Positions 28,397 through 40,528 are shown, counted from the first letter of the stretch. The stretch: DNA of 64,000 nt from Hydrogenophaga sp. (GCF_018780385.1 NZ_JADMJO010000003.1:62001-126000), one strand, 5' to 3'. Made by a program: numbers and translations. The notes: a model not told the origin generated them from the sequence alone.

Positions 28397-28422
28397 ACCG
28401 AGGTCTGAGCTTAGACCTCGGT
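28397..28422. terminator. Perfect stem-loop between convergent mnmH and the small ORF
   Basis: ACCGAGGTCT (28397-28406) and AGACCTCGGT (28413-28422) form a 10-bp perfect stem with a 6-base loop. It lies between convergent 3' ends. Neither side has a proper T-run (GGGGCG on the plus strand, TTTCG on the minus), so bidirectional termination would be weak or factor-assisted. Confidence 0.55.
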
Positions 28423-28433
28423 GGGGCGCCAAG

Positions 28434-28619
28434 TCAGTCCGCAGCCGCTGCGCCGTCGCCACTGGCTGCGGCATCGGGTGCGTCGGTGCCCGGTTCTTCA
28501 GGCGCGTCGGTGTCGTCGTGGCGGCGGCCTTCGGCCTTGGCCTTGAGCTTTTCCTCTTTCTTCTTCTTCTTGGCAAGCTCGCGCTGGCGCTTTTCGTATC
28601 CGTAGTTGGGAGTAGCCAA
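28434..28619 (-). CDS. Small Lys-rich hypothetical protein, 61 aa
   Basis: TTG start at 28619. The protein begins (M)ATPNYGYEKRQRELAKKKKK, a strongly basic helix, then an acidic Ala/Asp/Pro-rich disordered tail. Proteins with this same N-terminus recur as conserved hypotheticals in Burkholderiales (recalled, not searched), which supports it as real. The Shine-Dalgarno is weak (GAAAGA). A nucleic-acid- or ribosome-associated role would fit the composition but is not shown. Located 32 bp downstream of the MetC-type gene. Confidence 0.65.
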   Translation of the reverse strand: MATPNYGYEKRQRELAKKKKKEEKLKAKAEGRRHDDTDAPEEPGTDAPDAAASGDGAAAAD

Positions 28620-28651
28620 ATCAGTCTTTCAGGTCTGTTGAAACAAAGGGG

Positions 28652-29842
28652 TCAGGCTTGCAGGGCCGCCAAGGCCTGTGCGAGGTCGGCACGCAGATCG
28701 TGCACGGATTCCAGACCGACCGCAAAGCGTACCAGACCACCGGCATGAGGCCAGCCCTTGGGTCGAATGGACGCTGTGTCGTAGGGAGCGCACAGGCTGA
28801 TCGGCCCGGCCCAGCTCCAGCCCAGGCGGAACAGCTTCAGACTGTCGCAGAACGCATCAATACGCGACTGAGAAATGGAAGGGTCGAACACAGCGCTGAA
28901 CAGGCAAGCCGCGGCGGTCGCGTCGCGCAGCCACGTGGTGTGTCCGGGCGAGCGCGGTAGCGCCGGGTGCAGCACCTGCACCACGCCCGGCTGTGCCTGC
29001 ATCCAGGTGGCGAGCTCGCGAGTGCTGGCGTCTTGCGCCTGGTAGCGCAAGGTCATGCTGGGCAGACCGCGCAGCACGAGTTCGGCATCGTTGGCACCCA
29101 CGCCCAGGCCCAGGCGCATGCGTGTGAGCAGTATCTTTCGGTGCAAGGCGAGATTGCGCGTGATCACCGATCCCATGAGCACGTCAGCACCACCACTGGG
29201 GTACTTGGTGAGGGCCTGCACCGACACGTCCACACCCTGCTCGAAAGGCTGGAAGGCAATGCCCGCGCCCCAGGTGTTGTCGAGCGCGGTGACGATGGTC
29301 TGCTCGTGACCTCGCTGTGCATTGGCTTGACGCACGCGCTCGACCAATGCCGGAATATCGGGGTACTCCAGCGTGATCGAGCCCGCAGCCTCCAGCCAGA
29401 CCAGGCGCGTGGCCGGGCCGATCTGGCGCGCGAGGTCGTCGGGATCCATGGCGTCGTAATAGCGATGCGTGATGCCCCAGGCGGCCAGCTCCACCTCGGC
29501 GAACACCTTGCCCGGACCGTATGCGTTGTTGGGTATCAGCAACTCGTCGCCGCTGCGCAGCAAGGCCATGTCCACCAGCGTCATGGCTGCCAAGCCGCTG
29601 GGTGCAAGCATGCAGTGCTGGCCACCCTCGATCGTGGCCAGACGCTCTTCCAGCGTGAAGGTGGTCGGCGTGCCGTGCAGGCCGTAGGTGTAGCCGCTCT
29701 TGTCTTTCCAGTCCTTGGTGCGCAGCGCCTGGACGCTGGGAAAGAAGACGGTGGAGGCCTTGTGCACACCCGGCGCCATCGCCTCGAAGCCTTCGGGCGG
29801 CTTGTACGGGTGGTGGATCAGTCGGGTGGACAAGTCGGTCAC
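28652..29842 (-). CDS. metC: Cystathionine beta-lyase (PLP-dependent, MetC type)
   Basis: 396 aa Cys/Met-metabolism PLP enzyme, fold type I. GYTYGLHGTPTTFTLEERLA, the substrate/PLP segment TALDNTWGAGIAFQP and the PLP-lysine motif SVQALTKYPSGGADVLMGS are clear. It cleaves cystathionine to homocysteine, pyruvate and ammonia. The GTG at 29842 overlaps the upstream TGA as GTGA, so it is coupled to the phosphoribosyltransferase; another in-frame GTG is at 29851. The same fold also serves gamma-lyases, so the exact activity is moderately sure. Confidence 0.87.
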   Translation of the reverse strand: MTDLSTRLIHHPYKPPEGFEAMAPGVHKASTVFFPSVQALRTKDWKDKSGYTYGLHGTPTTFTLEERLATIEGGQHCMLAPSGLAAMTLVDMALLRSGDELLIPNNAYGPGKVFAEVELAAWGITHRYYDAMDPDDLARQIGPATRLVWLEAAGSITLEYPDIPALVERVRQANAQRGHEQTIVTALDNTWGAGIAFQPFEQGVDVSVQALTKYPSGGADVLMGSVITRNLALHRKILLTRMRLGLGVGANDAELVLRGLPSMTLRYQAQDASTRELATWMQAQPGVVQVLHPALPRSPGHTTWLRDATAAACLFSAVFDPSISQSRIDAFCDSLKLFRLGWSWAGPISLCAPYDTASIRPKGWPHAGGLVRFAVGLESVHDLRADLAQALAALQA

Positions 29843-30363
29843 AGCTTCCACTTCTCCAGCAGTTGTGCCGGGCGCATGCTGTCGTAGCCTTCGAACGGTT
29901 GGTGGATCCAGGGATTGGTGGGCAGGAATTCCACCGAATAGTCGGGCGTGAAAGCCGACAGCTGTTTGGTCCAGATCACCGCGCTGCGCATCTCGGTGAT
30001 GGGCGCGTAGTTGTTCTTGAGCAGGTCGATCACGGCCTTGAGGGTGTGGCCGGAGTCGGCCAGGTCATCGACCAGCAGCACCTTGCCGGCGATCTCACCC
30101 TTCGGCGTGGTGATGTAGCGCGCAATGTCCAGGTTGCCCTGCTCGGTGCCGGCGGCGGCCCGGTAGGAGCTGGTGGACATGATGGCCAATGGCTTGTCGA
30201 AGATGCGCGAGAGGATGTCGCCGGGGCGCATGCCGCCGCGGGCCAGGCACAGGATGGTGTCGAACTCCCACCCCGACTGGTAGATCTTGAGCGCGAGCTT
30301 CTCGATCAGGTTGTGGTACTCGTCGTACGAAACGTAGAGGTGTTTGCCGTCTTCGGTGAGCAT
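29839..30363 (-). CDS. Purine phosphoribosyltransferase (xanthine/hypoxanthine type)
   Basis: 174 aa. The PRPP-binding motif is VLLVDDLADSGHT, and the N-terminal region carries LCLARGGMRPGDILSRIF. The protein transfers ribose-5-phosphate from PRPP to a purine base in salvage; by context after purA, xanthine/guanine or hypoxanthine is likely. ATG 30363 follows AGGAG with 7-nt spacing. Its end overlaps the metC-like GTG by 4 bp. Confidence 0.9.
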   Translation of the reverse strand: MLTEDGKHLYVSYDEYHNLIEKLALKIYQSGWEFDTILCLARGGMRPGDILSRIFDKPLAIMSTSSYRAAAGTEQGNLDIARYITTPKGEIAGKVLLVDDLADSGHTLKAVIDLLKNNYAPITEMRSAVIWTKQLSAFTPDYSVEFLPTNPWIHQPFEGYDSMRPAQLLEKWKL

Positions 30364-30431
30364 TCGGACTCCTGGGGGTATCGGTCGGGATTCTGCACGA
30401 TGCACGGCCCCGGGGGCCATGCACGCGCCGC

Positions 30432-33016
<2,585 letters not shown>

Positions 33017-33039
33017 TTTCAGGAGCTGTTAAAACCGTG

Positions 33040-33045
33040 ATTTTA
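33040..33045 (-). promoter_or_regulatory. Candidate -10 box for hisZ-purA
   Basis: TAAAAT on the minus strand, 24 bp before the hisZ ATG in the 111-bp gap after the DUF2065 gene. The implied leader would be under 20 nt. I found no good -35 hexamer at 16-18 bp, so this is a weak call. Confidence 0.3.
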
Positions 33046-33127
33046 CCGGGGTGCGGCAGAGTATCCGCAGGCATGTCGCACGAGTGGGTGGGCAGGGGCG
33101 CTTGGAGCACCCCGCCACCCAGGGAAA

Positions 33128-33310
33128 TCAGGCGAGCAGCCAGTACATCAGGGCGCCGCTGGCCACGCAGATTAGGCCGAAGAAGCGGAGCTGACCATCG
33201 CGCAGGCCGAGCATTTCAGAGAAGACCTGGCGCCACAACCGCGGCGCCACCAAAGGCAGGATGCCCTCGAACACGAGCACAAGTGCCAGTGCGGCCCAGA
33301 TCAAATTCAC
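33128..33310 (-). CDS. DUF2065 small membrane protein
   Basis: 60 aa from a GTG at 33310: (M)NLIWAALALVLVFEGILPLV, then a loop with RLWRQVFSEMLGLRDGQ, and a second helix RFFGLICVASGALMYWLLA. Two transmembrane helices and the conserved glutamate of the first helix fit DUF2065 (YjeT-like), which is regularly found between hflC and purA in proteobacteria. Function unknown; the location suggests an HflKC-related membrane role. Confidence 0.8.
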   Translation of the reverse strand: MNLIWAALALVLVFEGILPLVAPRLWRQVFSEMLGLRDGQLRFFGLICVASGALMYWLLA

Positions 33311-33371
33311 GCCACCGAAGCCGCGTTGCCAGTGCGTACAAACGACCAACAACCGGCGGGCGTCATGGCAG

Positions 33372-34265
33372 TCACCGATTGGGCGCCAGATTGCTGCTGC
33401 GCAAGGACTTGAAGAAGTCGGACGAAGGATCGACCACCAGCACATCGGACTTGCTGGCGAAGCTCGACTTGTAGGCCTCCAGACTGCGGTAGAACTGGGC
33501 AAAGGCCGGGTCGCGACCGAAAGCATCGGAGAACGAAGCTGCGGCCTTGGCGTCGCCCTCGCCCTTGATGAGCTGGGCATCGCGATACGCCTCGGAAACG
33601 ATCACCTCACGCTGACGATCGGCATCGGCGCGGATCTTTTCGCCTTCGGCAAAACCGGTGGATCGCAGTTCGTTGGCCACGCGCTTGCGCTCCGCTTCCA
33701 TGCGTTGGTACACCGACGCCGTGATGCTCTCGGCGTAGTCGACGCGCGTGATGCGCACGTCTACCACGTCCATGCCCCAGGGCTTGTCGGCACTGCGCAC
33801 CGCAGCCAGCACTTCGCGCTTCACATCGGCCATCAGCTCTTCGCGCCGGGTCGACAGCAATTCGTTGACGGTGCGCTTGTTCACTTCCTGCTGAAACGAG
33901 TTTCGCACCACGCGGTTGAGTTGCAACGCGCCGGCGCGCTCGGTGATGCCGACGTTGCGGATGTACTCCTGTGGCTCGGCGATGCGCCAGCGAACGTACC
34001 AGTCAATGACAACACGTTGCTTCTCGGCCGTGAGGGTCGGCTCGGTGTCGGTGCTTTCGAGCGTGAGAAGGCGCTTGTCGATGTACGACACATTCTGGAA
34101 CGGTGGCGGCAGTTTGAAGTTCAGTCCCGGCTCGGTCACGACCCGCTTGATCTGGCCCAACTGGAAGACCACGCCGAACTGGCGCTGGTCAACCACGAAC
34201 AGCATGGAGCTGGCGATGGCCAACGCCACGACGAGGCTGGTGAGGATGAAACCCAATTTGTTCAT
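33372..34265 (-). CDS. hflC: FtsH modulator HflC (SPFH family)
   Basis: 297 aa. An N-terminal membrane anchor (LGFILTSLVVALAIASSMLFVV) precedes the SPFH/prohibitin domain (DQRQFGVVFQLGQIKRVVTE) and a long helical region (AESITASVYQRMEAERKRVANELR). With HflK it forms the periplasm-facing cage that surrounds the FtsH protease. It lies 31 bp after hflK in the conserved order hflX-hflK-hflC. Confidence 0.95.
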   Translation of the reverse strand: MNKLGFILTSLVVALAIASSMLFVVDQRQFGVVFQLGQIKRVVTEPGLNFKLPPPFQNVSYIDKRLLTLESTDTEPTLTAEKQRVVIDWYVRWRIAEPQEYIRNVGITERAGALQLNRVVRNSFQQEVNKRTVNELLSTRREELMADVKREVLAAVRSADKPWGMDVVDVRITRVDYAESITASVYQRMEAERKRVANELRSTGFAEGEKIRADADRQREVIVSEAYRDAQLIKGEGDAKAAASFSDAFGRDPAFAQFYRSLEAYKSSFASKSDVLVVDPSSDFFKSLRSSNLAPNR

Positions 34266-34296
34266 GTGCGTTGCTCTTTGGTCTCGTGTGCTGCGT

Positions 34297-35691
34297 TCAA
34301 CGGCTTTCGCGCTCGCGCGAACGAGCTGCGTTGTCGAGGCTTCGGCTGGCCGGGGTGGTCGCAGCGCCTGCGGTGGGCGGTGGCAGCGGTGTCGCAGGTG
34401 CAGTCGCAGGGGATTGCGCCGTCATCTGCATGATTTTGTCCAGCGGCAGGTACAGCAGGTTGTTGCCCGCCTTGGAGTCCACGAGCACCTTGGTCACGTT
34501 GCTGTAGATCTCCTGCATGGCGTCGGTGTACATACGCTCACGGGTGACCTGCGGCGCCTTCTGGTATTCGGTCAACACCGAGCGGAAGCGCTGCGAATCA
34601 CCCTCTGCCTGAGCGACGATACGGGCCCGGTAGCCTTCGGCCTCTTCGGTCAGGCGCGACGCGGCACCGCGAGCCCGGGGCACCACGTCGTTGGCGTAGG
34701 CCTCAGCCTCGTTCTTGGCGCGCTCGCGCTCCTGACCAGCCTTGAGCACATCGTCAAATGAAGCCTGCACCTGCTCGGGCGGGCGGACACCGCCCTGCTG
34801 CATGTTGATGCCCACGACCTCGATGCCCACCTTGTAGCGATCCAGGATGGTCTGCATGAGAGCGCGCACGCGCGGTGCGATCTGGTCACGCTCTTCGGCA
34901 AGCGCGGCGTCCATCTTCATCTTGCCCACCACCTCGCGCACAGCCGTTTCAGCGGCCTGGACCACCGAGGCGTCCGGGTCGCGGCTTTCGAACAGGAAGG
35001 CTCGGGCGTCGTTGAGACGGTATTGAACGGCGAACTTGATCTCGACAATGTTCTCGTCTTCCGTCAACATGGCCGATTCGCGCAGGCCGGTGGCAGGCAC
35101 GAGGTTGTCACGGCCCACGTCCACCGAACGGATCTGGGTCACGAACACAGTCTCATGGCGTTGCACGGGGTACGGCAGGCGCCAGTTGAAACCGGCACCC
35201 ACGGTGCTGTTGTATTTGCCGAACTGCGTGATGACGGCCTGTTGGCCCTCCTGCACGATGAAGAAGCCGGTGCCCAGCCAGATCAGTGCGGCCACACCGA
35301 CGATGAGGCCAGCACCGATGCCGGTGGTCTTGGGACTTGGATTGAAGTTGGGCATGCCGCCGCCCCCGGATCCGTTGCCGCCACCCTGACCACCGCCCTT
35401 TTTGCCCAGCAGGCCGCCGAGTTTGCGGTTGAAGTCGCGCCACAACTCGTCGAGATCGGGAGGACCCTGGTTGGGCCCCTGACCCCGCGGACGCTGCGGC
35501 GAACGGTTGTCGTCGTTGTGCTCGGGCTCATGACCGTCCTTCGATCCCTCGTTGCGGGATGCGTCATCGCCCCGACCCCAGCGCGGATCGTTCAGGTTGA
35601 ACATGCCCAGCAGCTTGCTCAAAACCAGACGAGGCTTCGCGCTCGAGGCTGGCTGATCAGCGCGGGCGGGGGTTTGCAGATTCACATCCAT
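34297..35691 (-). CDS. hflK: FtsH modulator HflK (SPFH family)
   Basis: About 464 aa from ATG 35691. The conserved start MFNLNDPRWGRGDD lies 29 residues in, so an ATG at 35604 is a real alternative and gives 435 aa; another ATG is at 35727. A Gly/Asn/Pro-rich cytosolic stretch precedes one transmembrane helix (GIGAGLIVGVAALIWLGTGFFI), the SPFH domain (VQEGQQAVITQFGKYNSTV) and a long helix. The C-terminal tail is Pro/Ala-rich. Partner of HflC in regulating FtsH. Confidence 0.93.
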   Translation of the reverse strand: MDVNLQTPARADQPASSAKPRLVLSKLLGMFNLNDPRWGRGDDASRNEGSKDGHEPEHNDDNRSPQRPRGQGPNQGPPDLDELWRDFNRKLGGLLGKKGGGQGGGNGSGGGGMPNFNPSPKTTGIGAGLIVGVAALIWLGTGFFIVQEGQQAVITQFGKYNSTVGAGFNWRLPYPVQRHETVFVTQIRSVDVGRDNLVPATGLRESAMLTEDENIVEIKFAVQYRLNDARAFLFESRDPDASVVQAAETAVREVVGKMKMDAALAEERDQIAPRVRALMQTILDRYKVGIEVVGINMQQGGVRPPEQVQASFDDVLKAGQERERAKNEAEAYANDVVPRARGAASRLTEEAEGYRARIVAQAEGDSQRFRSVLTEYQKAPQVTRERMYTDAMQEIYSNVTKVLVDSKAGNNLLYLPLDKIMQMTAQSPATAPATPLPPPTAGAATTPASRSLDNAARSRERESR

Positions 35692-35738
35692 GTGTTGCCA
35701 ACTCTTTGTCGATTCAAAAACCATCACATTGTGCCCAA

Positions 35739-36923
35739 TCAGGACACCGGACTTTCAATTTCAGGGAACGCCCCGGGGGTCATGGGGCCTTGCCCACCAT
35801 TGAGGTTCGTCACCTGGGCGGCCAGACGCGCTCGCAAGGCCGGCAATCCTTCGCCTGTTTTCGCACTCACGTAGATTCGAGACATCGGTTGGCCGTCCAG
35901 TTCCATTTGATCACTCAGAACATGGGGAAGGTGGGCCTCGTCCATCGCGTCAAGTTTGTTGAACACCAGAATCTGAGGGACCTGATCGGCGCCGATATCC
36001 TTGAGCACCCCCATCACGGAAGCAATCTGCTCGAGATGCGAGGGATTGGAAGCATCCACGATATGCAGCAGCAGATCGGCATCGGCCGCTTCTTGCAAAG
36101 TCGCCGCGAAGGCGTCCACCAGCCCGTGCGGGAGATCGCGGATGAACCCCACCGTGTCGGACAGAGACACCGATCGGCCCGCCTCGCCCAGGTACAGCTG
36201 GCGAGTTGTGGTGTCCAGCGTGGCAAAAAGCTGATCGGCGGCATAAGCACGCGCCTTGACCAAGCCGTTGAACAGGGAAGACTTGCCTGCGTTGGTGTAG
36301 CCCACCAGCGAGATGGAGAAGGTATCGCGGCGCTCGCGCTGGCGGCGCTGGGTGGCCCGCTGCTTCTTCACCTTCTCAAGACGCTCTTTGGTCCGCTTGA
36401 TCGAATCGCCGATCATGCGGCGATCGAGTTCGATCTGCGTTTCACCAGGGCCGCCCCGCATGCCGATGCCACCGCTTTGTCGCTCCAAGTGCGACCAGCG
36501 CCGCACGAGCCGGGTCGAGAGGTATTGCAGCCTCGCCAATTCAACCTGCAGTTTGCCTTCGTGGCTGCGCGCTCGCTGCGCAAAGATTTCCAGAATCAAC
36601 AGCGTGCGGTCATTGACCGGCATGCCCAGATGGCGCTCCAGATTGCGCTGCTGCGCCGGGCTGAGCGATTGATCGAACAGGACCTCCGATGCACCGGTCG
36701 ATTGGGCCAGCAACTTGATCTCATCAGCCTTGCCGGAACCCACGAACAGGGCAGGATCGGGCGCGCGCCGCTTGCAAGTGACCCGGTCGGCCACAGCATA
36801 GCCCGCAGTCTGTGCCAGCAAGCCCAACTCCTCCAACGGGGCGTCGAAATGGGGCATGCCGAAATCCACCCCCACCAGGATGACCGATGGTGTGGGCGAG
36901 GGCGAGCTATCAGGAGATTTCAA
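35739..36923 (-). CDS. hflX: Ribosome-associated GTPase HflX
   Basis: 394 aa. The N-terminal HflX domain (PALFVGSGKADEI, EVLFDQSLSPAQQRNLE) is followed by the Gly-rich linker signature RMRGGPGETQ-like region (GMRGGPGETQIELDRR) and a G domain with GYTNAGKSSLFN, DTVGFIRDLP and FNKLDA. HflX splits stalled ribosomes and rescues them under stress. It lies 78 bp after hfq, as in most proteobacteria. Confidence 0.95.
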   Translation of the reverse strand: MKSPDSSPSPTPSVILVGVDFGMPHFDAPLEELGLLAQTAGYAVADRVTCKRRAPDPALFVGSGKADEIKLLAQSTGASEVLFDQSLSPAQQRNLERHLGMPVNDRTLLILEIFAQRARSHEGKLQVELARLQYLSTRLVRRWSHLERQSGGIGMRGGPGETQIELDRRMIGDSIKRTKERLEKVKKQRATQRRQRERRDTFSISLVGYTNAGKSSLFNGLVKARAYAADQLFATLDTTTRQLYLGEAGRSVSLSDTVGFIRDLPHGLVDAFAATLQEAADADLLLHIVDASNPSHLEQIASVMGVLKDIGADQVPQILVFNKLDAMDEAHLPHVLSDQMELDGQPMSRIYVSAKTGEGLPALRARLAAQVTNLNGGQGPMTPGAFPEIESPVS

Positions 36924-36956
36924 ATCGGTTCAGCAACAGCGCTTTGGGCGCCGTGA

Positions 36957-36985
36957 GCCGGGTGGCACAGTATGGCCGACCCGGC
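36957..36985 (-). other. Stem-loop in the hfq-hflX gap
   Basis: GCCGGGT (36957-36963) pairs with ACCCGGC (36979-36985); an inner GGC/GCC (36964-36966 with 36975-36977) extends the stem, leaving an ~8-base loop. There is no T-run on the minus strand, so it is more likely an mRNA-stabilising or processing hairpin between the hfq and hflX cistrons than a terminator. Confidence 0.45.
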
Positions 36986-37001
36986 GTTCAAAAGGCGCGC
37001 T

Positions 37002-37253
37002 TCAAGACGCGGCAGGTTCATCCGCAGTCGCCGCGGTGAACTGCACGGGACGACCTGGAACGATGGTGGAGATGGCATGCTTGTAGACCATCTGAGTCAC
37101 TGTGTTCCGCAGAAGAACCACGTACTGGTCAAAAGACTCGATTTGCCCCTGCAGTTTGATGCCATTGACCAGATAGATCGACACGGGAACGTGCTCCCGG
37201 CGCAGCTGGTTCAGGAAAGGGTCTTGCAAGAGTTGGCCTTTGTTATTGCTCAC
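37002..37253 (-). CDS. hfq: RNA chaperone Hfq
   Basis: 83 aa, GTG start at 37253 preceded by CGGAG with 7-nt spacing. Sm1 motif ([36 protein letters not shown]) and Sm2 motif ([14 protein letters not shown], including the YKHA proximal-face uridine-binding residues) are complete; the C-terminal tail is short, as usual in betaproteobacteria. It forms the hexamer that pairs small RNAs with mRNAs. Confidence 0.97.
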   Translation of the reverse strand: MSNNKGQLLQDPFLNQLRREHVPVSIYLVNGIKLQGQIESFDQYVVLLRNTVTQMVYKHAISTIVPGRPVQFTAATADEPAAS

Positions 37254-37336
37254 GATATGCTCCGTGTTCAGAAAAAAGTTGATAGGACGAGAACCATACC
37301 ACAGGGTTTGTACTGCTCATGCCTGCAGGGAAAATC

Positions 37337-38671
37337 CTATTCCTTGAAGGGATTGGTTGAGGTCTTGAATTCAATCCGCAAGGGCGTGCCCACGAGGTCG
37401 AATGCCTTGCGGAAGCGCCCTTCCAGAAAGCGCTTGTACGAATCGGGCACGTGCTCGAGCGAATTGCCGTGGATCACGATCACCGGCGGGTTCATGCCAC
37501 CTTGGTGGGCATAGCGCATCTTGGGGCGAAACATGCCGCCGCGCGTGGGGGCCTGAAACTGCACGGCTTCGGCCAGAAGACGGGTCAGCACTGGCGTGGA
37601 CATCTTGCGCATGGCAGAAGCCTGGGCCTGGATGATCGATTTCCAGACCGGCGCCAGTCCTTGACGCTTCTGCGCCGAGATCATGTGCATCGAGGCAAAT
37701 TTCAGGAAAGCCAGCCGGGTCTCGATCTGCCGCTCGATCTGCTCGCGCTGGTACGCATCCACTGCGTCCCATTTGTTGAGGGCCAGCACCACGGCGCGGC
37801 CGCTCTCCAGGATGTAGCCCGCAATGTGGGCATCCTGGTCGGTCACGCCTTGCGTAGCATCAAGCAACAGCAGCACGACGTGGGCGTTTTCGATCGCTTG
37901 CAGCGTCTTCACCACCGAGAACTTCTCGATGGCCTCGAACACGCGCCCCTTGCGACGAATGCCTGCCGTGTCGATCAGCTCGAACTTCTGGCCGTTGCGC
38001 TCGAACGGCACGGAGATGGTGTCCCGCGTGGTGCCGGGGAGGTCGAACGCGACCAGGCGCTCCTCACCCAGCCAAGCGTTGATCAAGGTCGACTTGCCCA
38101 CATTGGGTCGACCCGCGACCGCCAGGCGAATCACGCCGGCAGGCGCTGGCTCTTCTTCCTCGTCTTCCGGGGGCAGGCCCGGGATGCTTTCAAGCGCGAT
38201 TTCGACCATGGAACGCACGCCCTGGCCGTGTGCGCCCGAGACCGGCAGCACCTCACCGAGACCGAGCTCGAAGAATTCCACAAGCTGCAGACCCTGGGTC
38301 ATGCCTTCGGCCTTGTTGGCCACCAGCACGCAGGGCTTGCCCAAGCGGCGCAGGTAGCTCGCAATCTCGTGGTCTTGTGCGCTGATGCCCGCACGGGCGT
38401 CCACCACGAACAGCACCACGTCGGACTCCGCCACGGCTTGGCGGGTTTGCTTCGCCATCTCCTTGTAGATGCCCTCGGTGGCATCGGGCTCGAAGCCGCC
38501 GGTGTCGATGACGATGTATTCGCGTGCACCGAGTCGGCCGTTGCCGTAGTGGCGATCGCGGGTGAGGCCGGCAAAGTCGGCCACGATGGCATCGCGAGAA
38601 CTCGTCAAGCGGTTGAACAGGGTGGACTTGCCCACATTGGGGCGGCCCACCAGGGCGATGACGGGTTTCAA
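37337..38671 (-). CDS. der: Ribosome-assembly GTPase Der (EngA)
   Basis: 444 aa with two tandem G domains: the first with [12 protein letters not shown] near residue 10, DTGGFEPD and NKAEG; the second with [12 protein letters not shown] near residue 187, DTAGIRRKG and NKWDA; and a C-terminal KH-like domain. It acts in 50S subunit maturation. It lies between bamB (40 bp upstream) and hfq (83 bp downstream). Confidence 0.97.
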   Translation of the reverse strand: MKPVIALVGRPNVGKSTLFNRLTSSRDAIVADFAGLTRDRHYGNGRLGAREYIVIDTGGFEPDATEGIYKEMAKQTRQAVAESDVVLFVVDARAGISAQDHEIASYLRRLGKPCVLVANKAEGMTQGLQLVEFFELGLGEVLPVSGAHGQGVRSMVEIALESIPGLPPEDEEEEPAPAGVIRLAVAGRPNVGKSTLINAWLGEERLVAFDLPGTTRDTISVPFERNGQKFELIDTAGIRRKGRVFEAIEKFSVVKTLQAIENAHVVLLLLDATQGVTDQDAHIAGYILESGRAVVLALNKWDAVDAYQREQIERQIETRLAFLKFASMHMISAQKRQGLAPVWKSIIQAQASAMRKMSTPVLTRLLAEAVQFQAPTRGGMFRPKMRYAHQGGMNPPVIVIHGNSLEHVPDSYKRFLEGRFRKAFDLVGTPLRIEFKTSTNPFKE

Positions 38672-38711
38672 GGAATGCTGCTTTCGTTCAGGAGGCGGTT
38701 CGGCTCAGCCG

Positions 38712-39857
38712 TTATTGGGGGCGCCAGGCGTACACGCCGCCGTTGCGAGTCTGCACCACGAGCGCGTCGCCCGCGAGCACAGGGGCCACAAGGATCGGCG
38801 AGCCGTCAGTGCTCAGACGGGTCATTTCGCTACCGTCTTCGCGCGAGATCAGGTGCACCAAGCCGGTGTTGTCACCCACCGCGAGCACGCGGCCCAATGC
38901 CAGCGGCGCGCTCAAGCCGCGGTATTTCAGCCGCTGGGTGTTCCACGCTGGCTCACCGGAGGCGCGTTGCCACGCCTGGAAACGGCCTTCGCTGTCAGAG
39001 CCGAACACCAAACGGTCGTCTCCATGAACGCCCGTGGTGCCCTGCGTTGCGCGCGACCACACCACCGTGCCACGGCTGGCGTCCACGCACCCGACGGCGG
39101 CCGAGTAGGCGCGCGCGCACACGCTGTCACCGATCCTGCTGACCGGGCCAACGATATCCACCAAACGCTCCACCTCGTTGGTGCCGCGCGACGTGGCCAC
39201 TGGCGCTTCCCAGCGCACGGAGCCATTGGCGGGGTTGAGGCCCACCAGGCGACCCGACAAGCCGGCCACGAGCATGTCGCCCACGGCCAGCAAGGCGCCA
39301 CTCTGGCTCAGCACCAACGGCTCGCTGGTGCGCGACTGGGCCCACAGGCGAGCGCCGTTCTGGGCGTCGAAAGCGGTGACAGTGCGGTCGGCCGTGAGAA
39401 CGAACACGCGCGCGCCAGCCACCAGCGGCGCCGTGAACGCGCGCGCCGGCAGACGCACACGCCACACCTCACGGCCGTTGGCCAGCGCCACCAATTGGTT
39501 GGACTGCGTGACCACCGCGGCGGTCTGCCCATCCGAACCCACGCCGGCGGCGATGGGGGTTCCCACGTTCAGGCGCCAGACATCCTGGCCGGTGTTGCCA
39601 TCCAGCGCGGCCACCGTGCCTGAGGTGCTGGCCACAAACACACGTCCCGATGCCACCATCGGCGTGATGGACTCCGTGCCGGGGCCTACCTGGGCCGTCC
39701 AGGCCGCGCGGGTGCCCATGAGCGCAGCCACGGGGGGCAGCTCCGTGGGTTGCGGTTTCTTGGAACCGGATGAGCAAGCCGTCAGACCCGCCAGGACAAG
39801 CACGCCAACACAGGCGGTTCGCAGGCTGCGCGGCCATGAAATCAGAAATGGGTTCAA
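38712..39857 (-). CDS. bamB: Outer-membrane assembly lipoprotein BamB
   Basis: 381 aa. Lipoprotein signal with lipobox LTAC and lipidated Cys28, followed by an eight-bladed PQQ-type beta-propeller with repeats such as VAALDGNTGQDVWRLNVG and VTAFDAQNGARLWAQSR. It assists BamA in folding beta-barrels. ATG 39857 overlaps the yfgM stop by ATGA. Confidence 0.95.
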   Translation of the reverse strand: MNPFLISWPRSLRTACVGVLVLAGLTACSSGSKKPQPTELPPVAALMGTRAAWTAQVGPGTESITPMVASGRVFVASTSGTVAALDGNTGQDVWRLNVGTPIAAGVGSDGQTAAVVTQSNQLVALANGREVWRVRLPARAFTAPLVAGARVFVLTADRTVTAFDAQNGARLWAQSRTSEPLVLSQSGALLAVGDMLVAGLSGRLVGLNPANGSVRWEAPVATSRGTNEVERLVDIVGPVSRIGDSVCARAYSAAVGCVDASRGTVVWSRATQGTTGVHGDDRLVFGSDSEGRFQAWQRASGEPAWNTQRLKYRGLSAPLALGRVLAVGDNTGLVHLISREDGSEMTRLSTDGSPILVAPVLAGDALVVQTRNGGVYAWRPQ

Positions 39858-40528
39858 CGGACCACCTCGGTTGTTGGAGTCAGGCTGGCCACATCCACGC
39901 CCAGTGAAGCCAACTTCACCTCGACGAGACGGCGGTATTCGGTGCGGCTGCTCAAACCACGCCAGGCTGTCTGGTACTGCGCCTTGGCTTCGTCGGGCTT
40001 GCCCTGCGCCATGAGCACATCGCCACGGCGATCGGCCACGAGCGGTTCGAACGATTTGGGCACCGGCACTTCCAGCGTTTTGAGGGCCTGGTCATAAGCT
40101 TGAGCCTCGATGTCCAGGGCAGCCAGGCGCAGGCGGGCAACCGCCTTGTAGGAATCATCGGACGATTTTTCAGCAGCCCAGGCCAACGCCGCACGTGCTT
40201 CGGGCAACTTGCCGGCGTCGAACAGCGTCTTGCCCGCTTGCAACGCCGCCTGACTGGCAAACGTGGTGCTGGCAAATTGGGACTGCATGTCGGCCAGCGC
40301 ACGCTGCATGCGATCGGCATCCTTGGCGACAGCCGCGCGGTCCACCTCGTCATACAGGGCGGCGGCCTTGGCAGCCTGGGTCCGCTGCCAGTAGTTCCAG
40401 CCGTTCCAGGCGGCGAACGAACCAAAAATGACGATCAACACCCAGCTGATGAGGTTGCCGTATTGATTCCAGAAGTGTTTGATCTGGTCGAGCTGTTCTT
40501 GCTCTTCAAGGTCGAGGTGTTTGGCCAT
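39854..40528 (-). CDS. YfgM/AncA-like TPR membrane protein
   Basis: 224 aa. Cytosolic start MAKHLDLEEQEQLDQIKHFW, one transmembrane helix (LISWVLIVIFGSFAAWNGWN), then a periplasmic TPR-like helical domain. YfgM associates with the SecYEG translocon and the PpiD chaperone. It is coupled to bamB by a 4-bp overlap, the usual yfgM-bamB pair. Confidence 0.92.
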   Translation of the reverse strand: MAKHLDLEEQEQLDQIKHFWNQYGNLISWVLIVIFGSFAAWNGWNYWQRTQAAKAAALYDEVDRAAVAKDADRMQRALADMQSQFASTTFASQAALQAGKTLFDAGKLPEARAALAWAAEKSSDDSYKAVARLRLAALDIEAQAYDQALKTLEVPVPKSFEPLVADRRGDVLMAQGKPDEAKAQYQTAWRGLSSRTEYRRLVEVKLASLGVDVASLTPTTEVVR

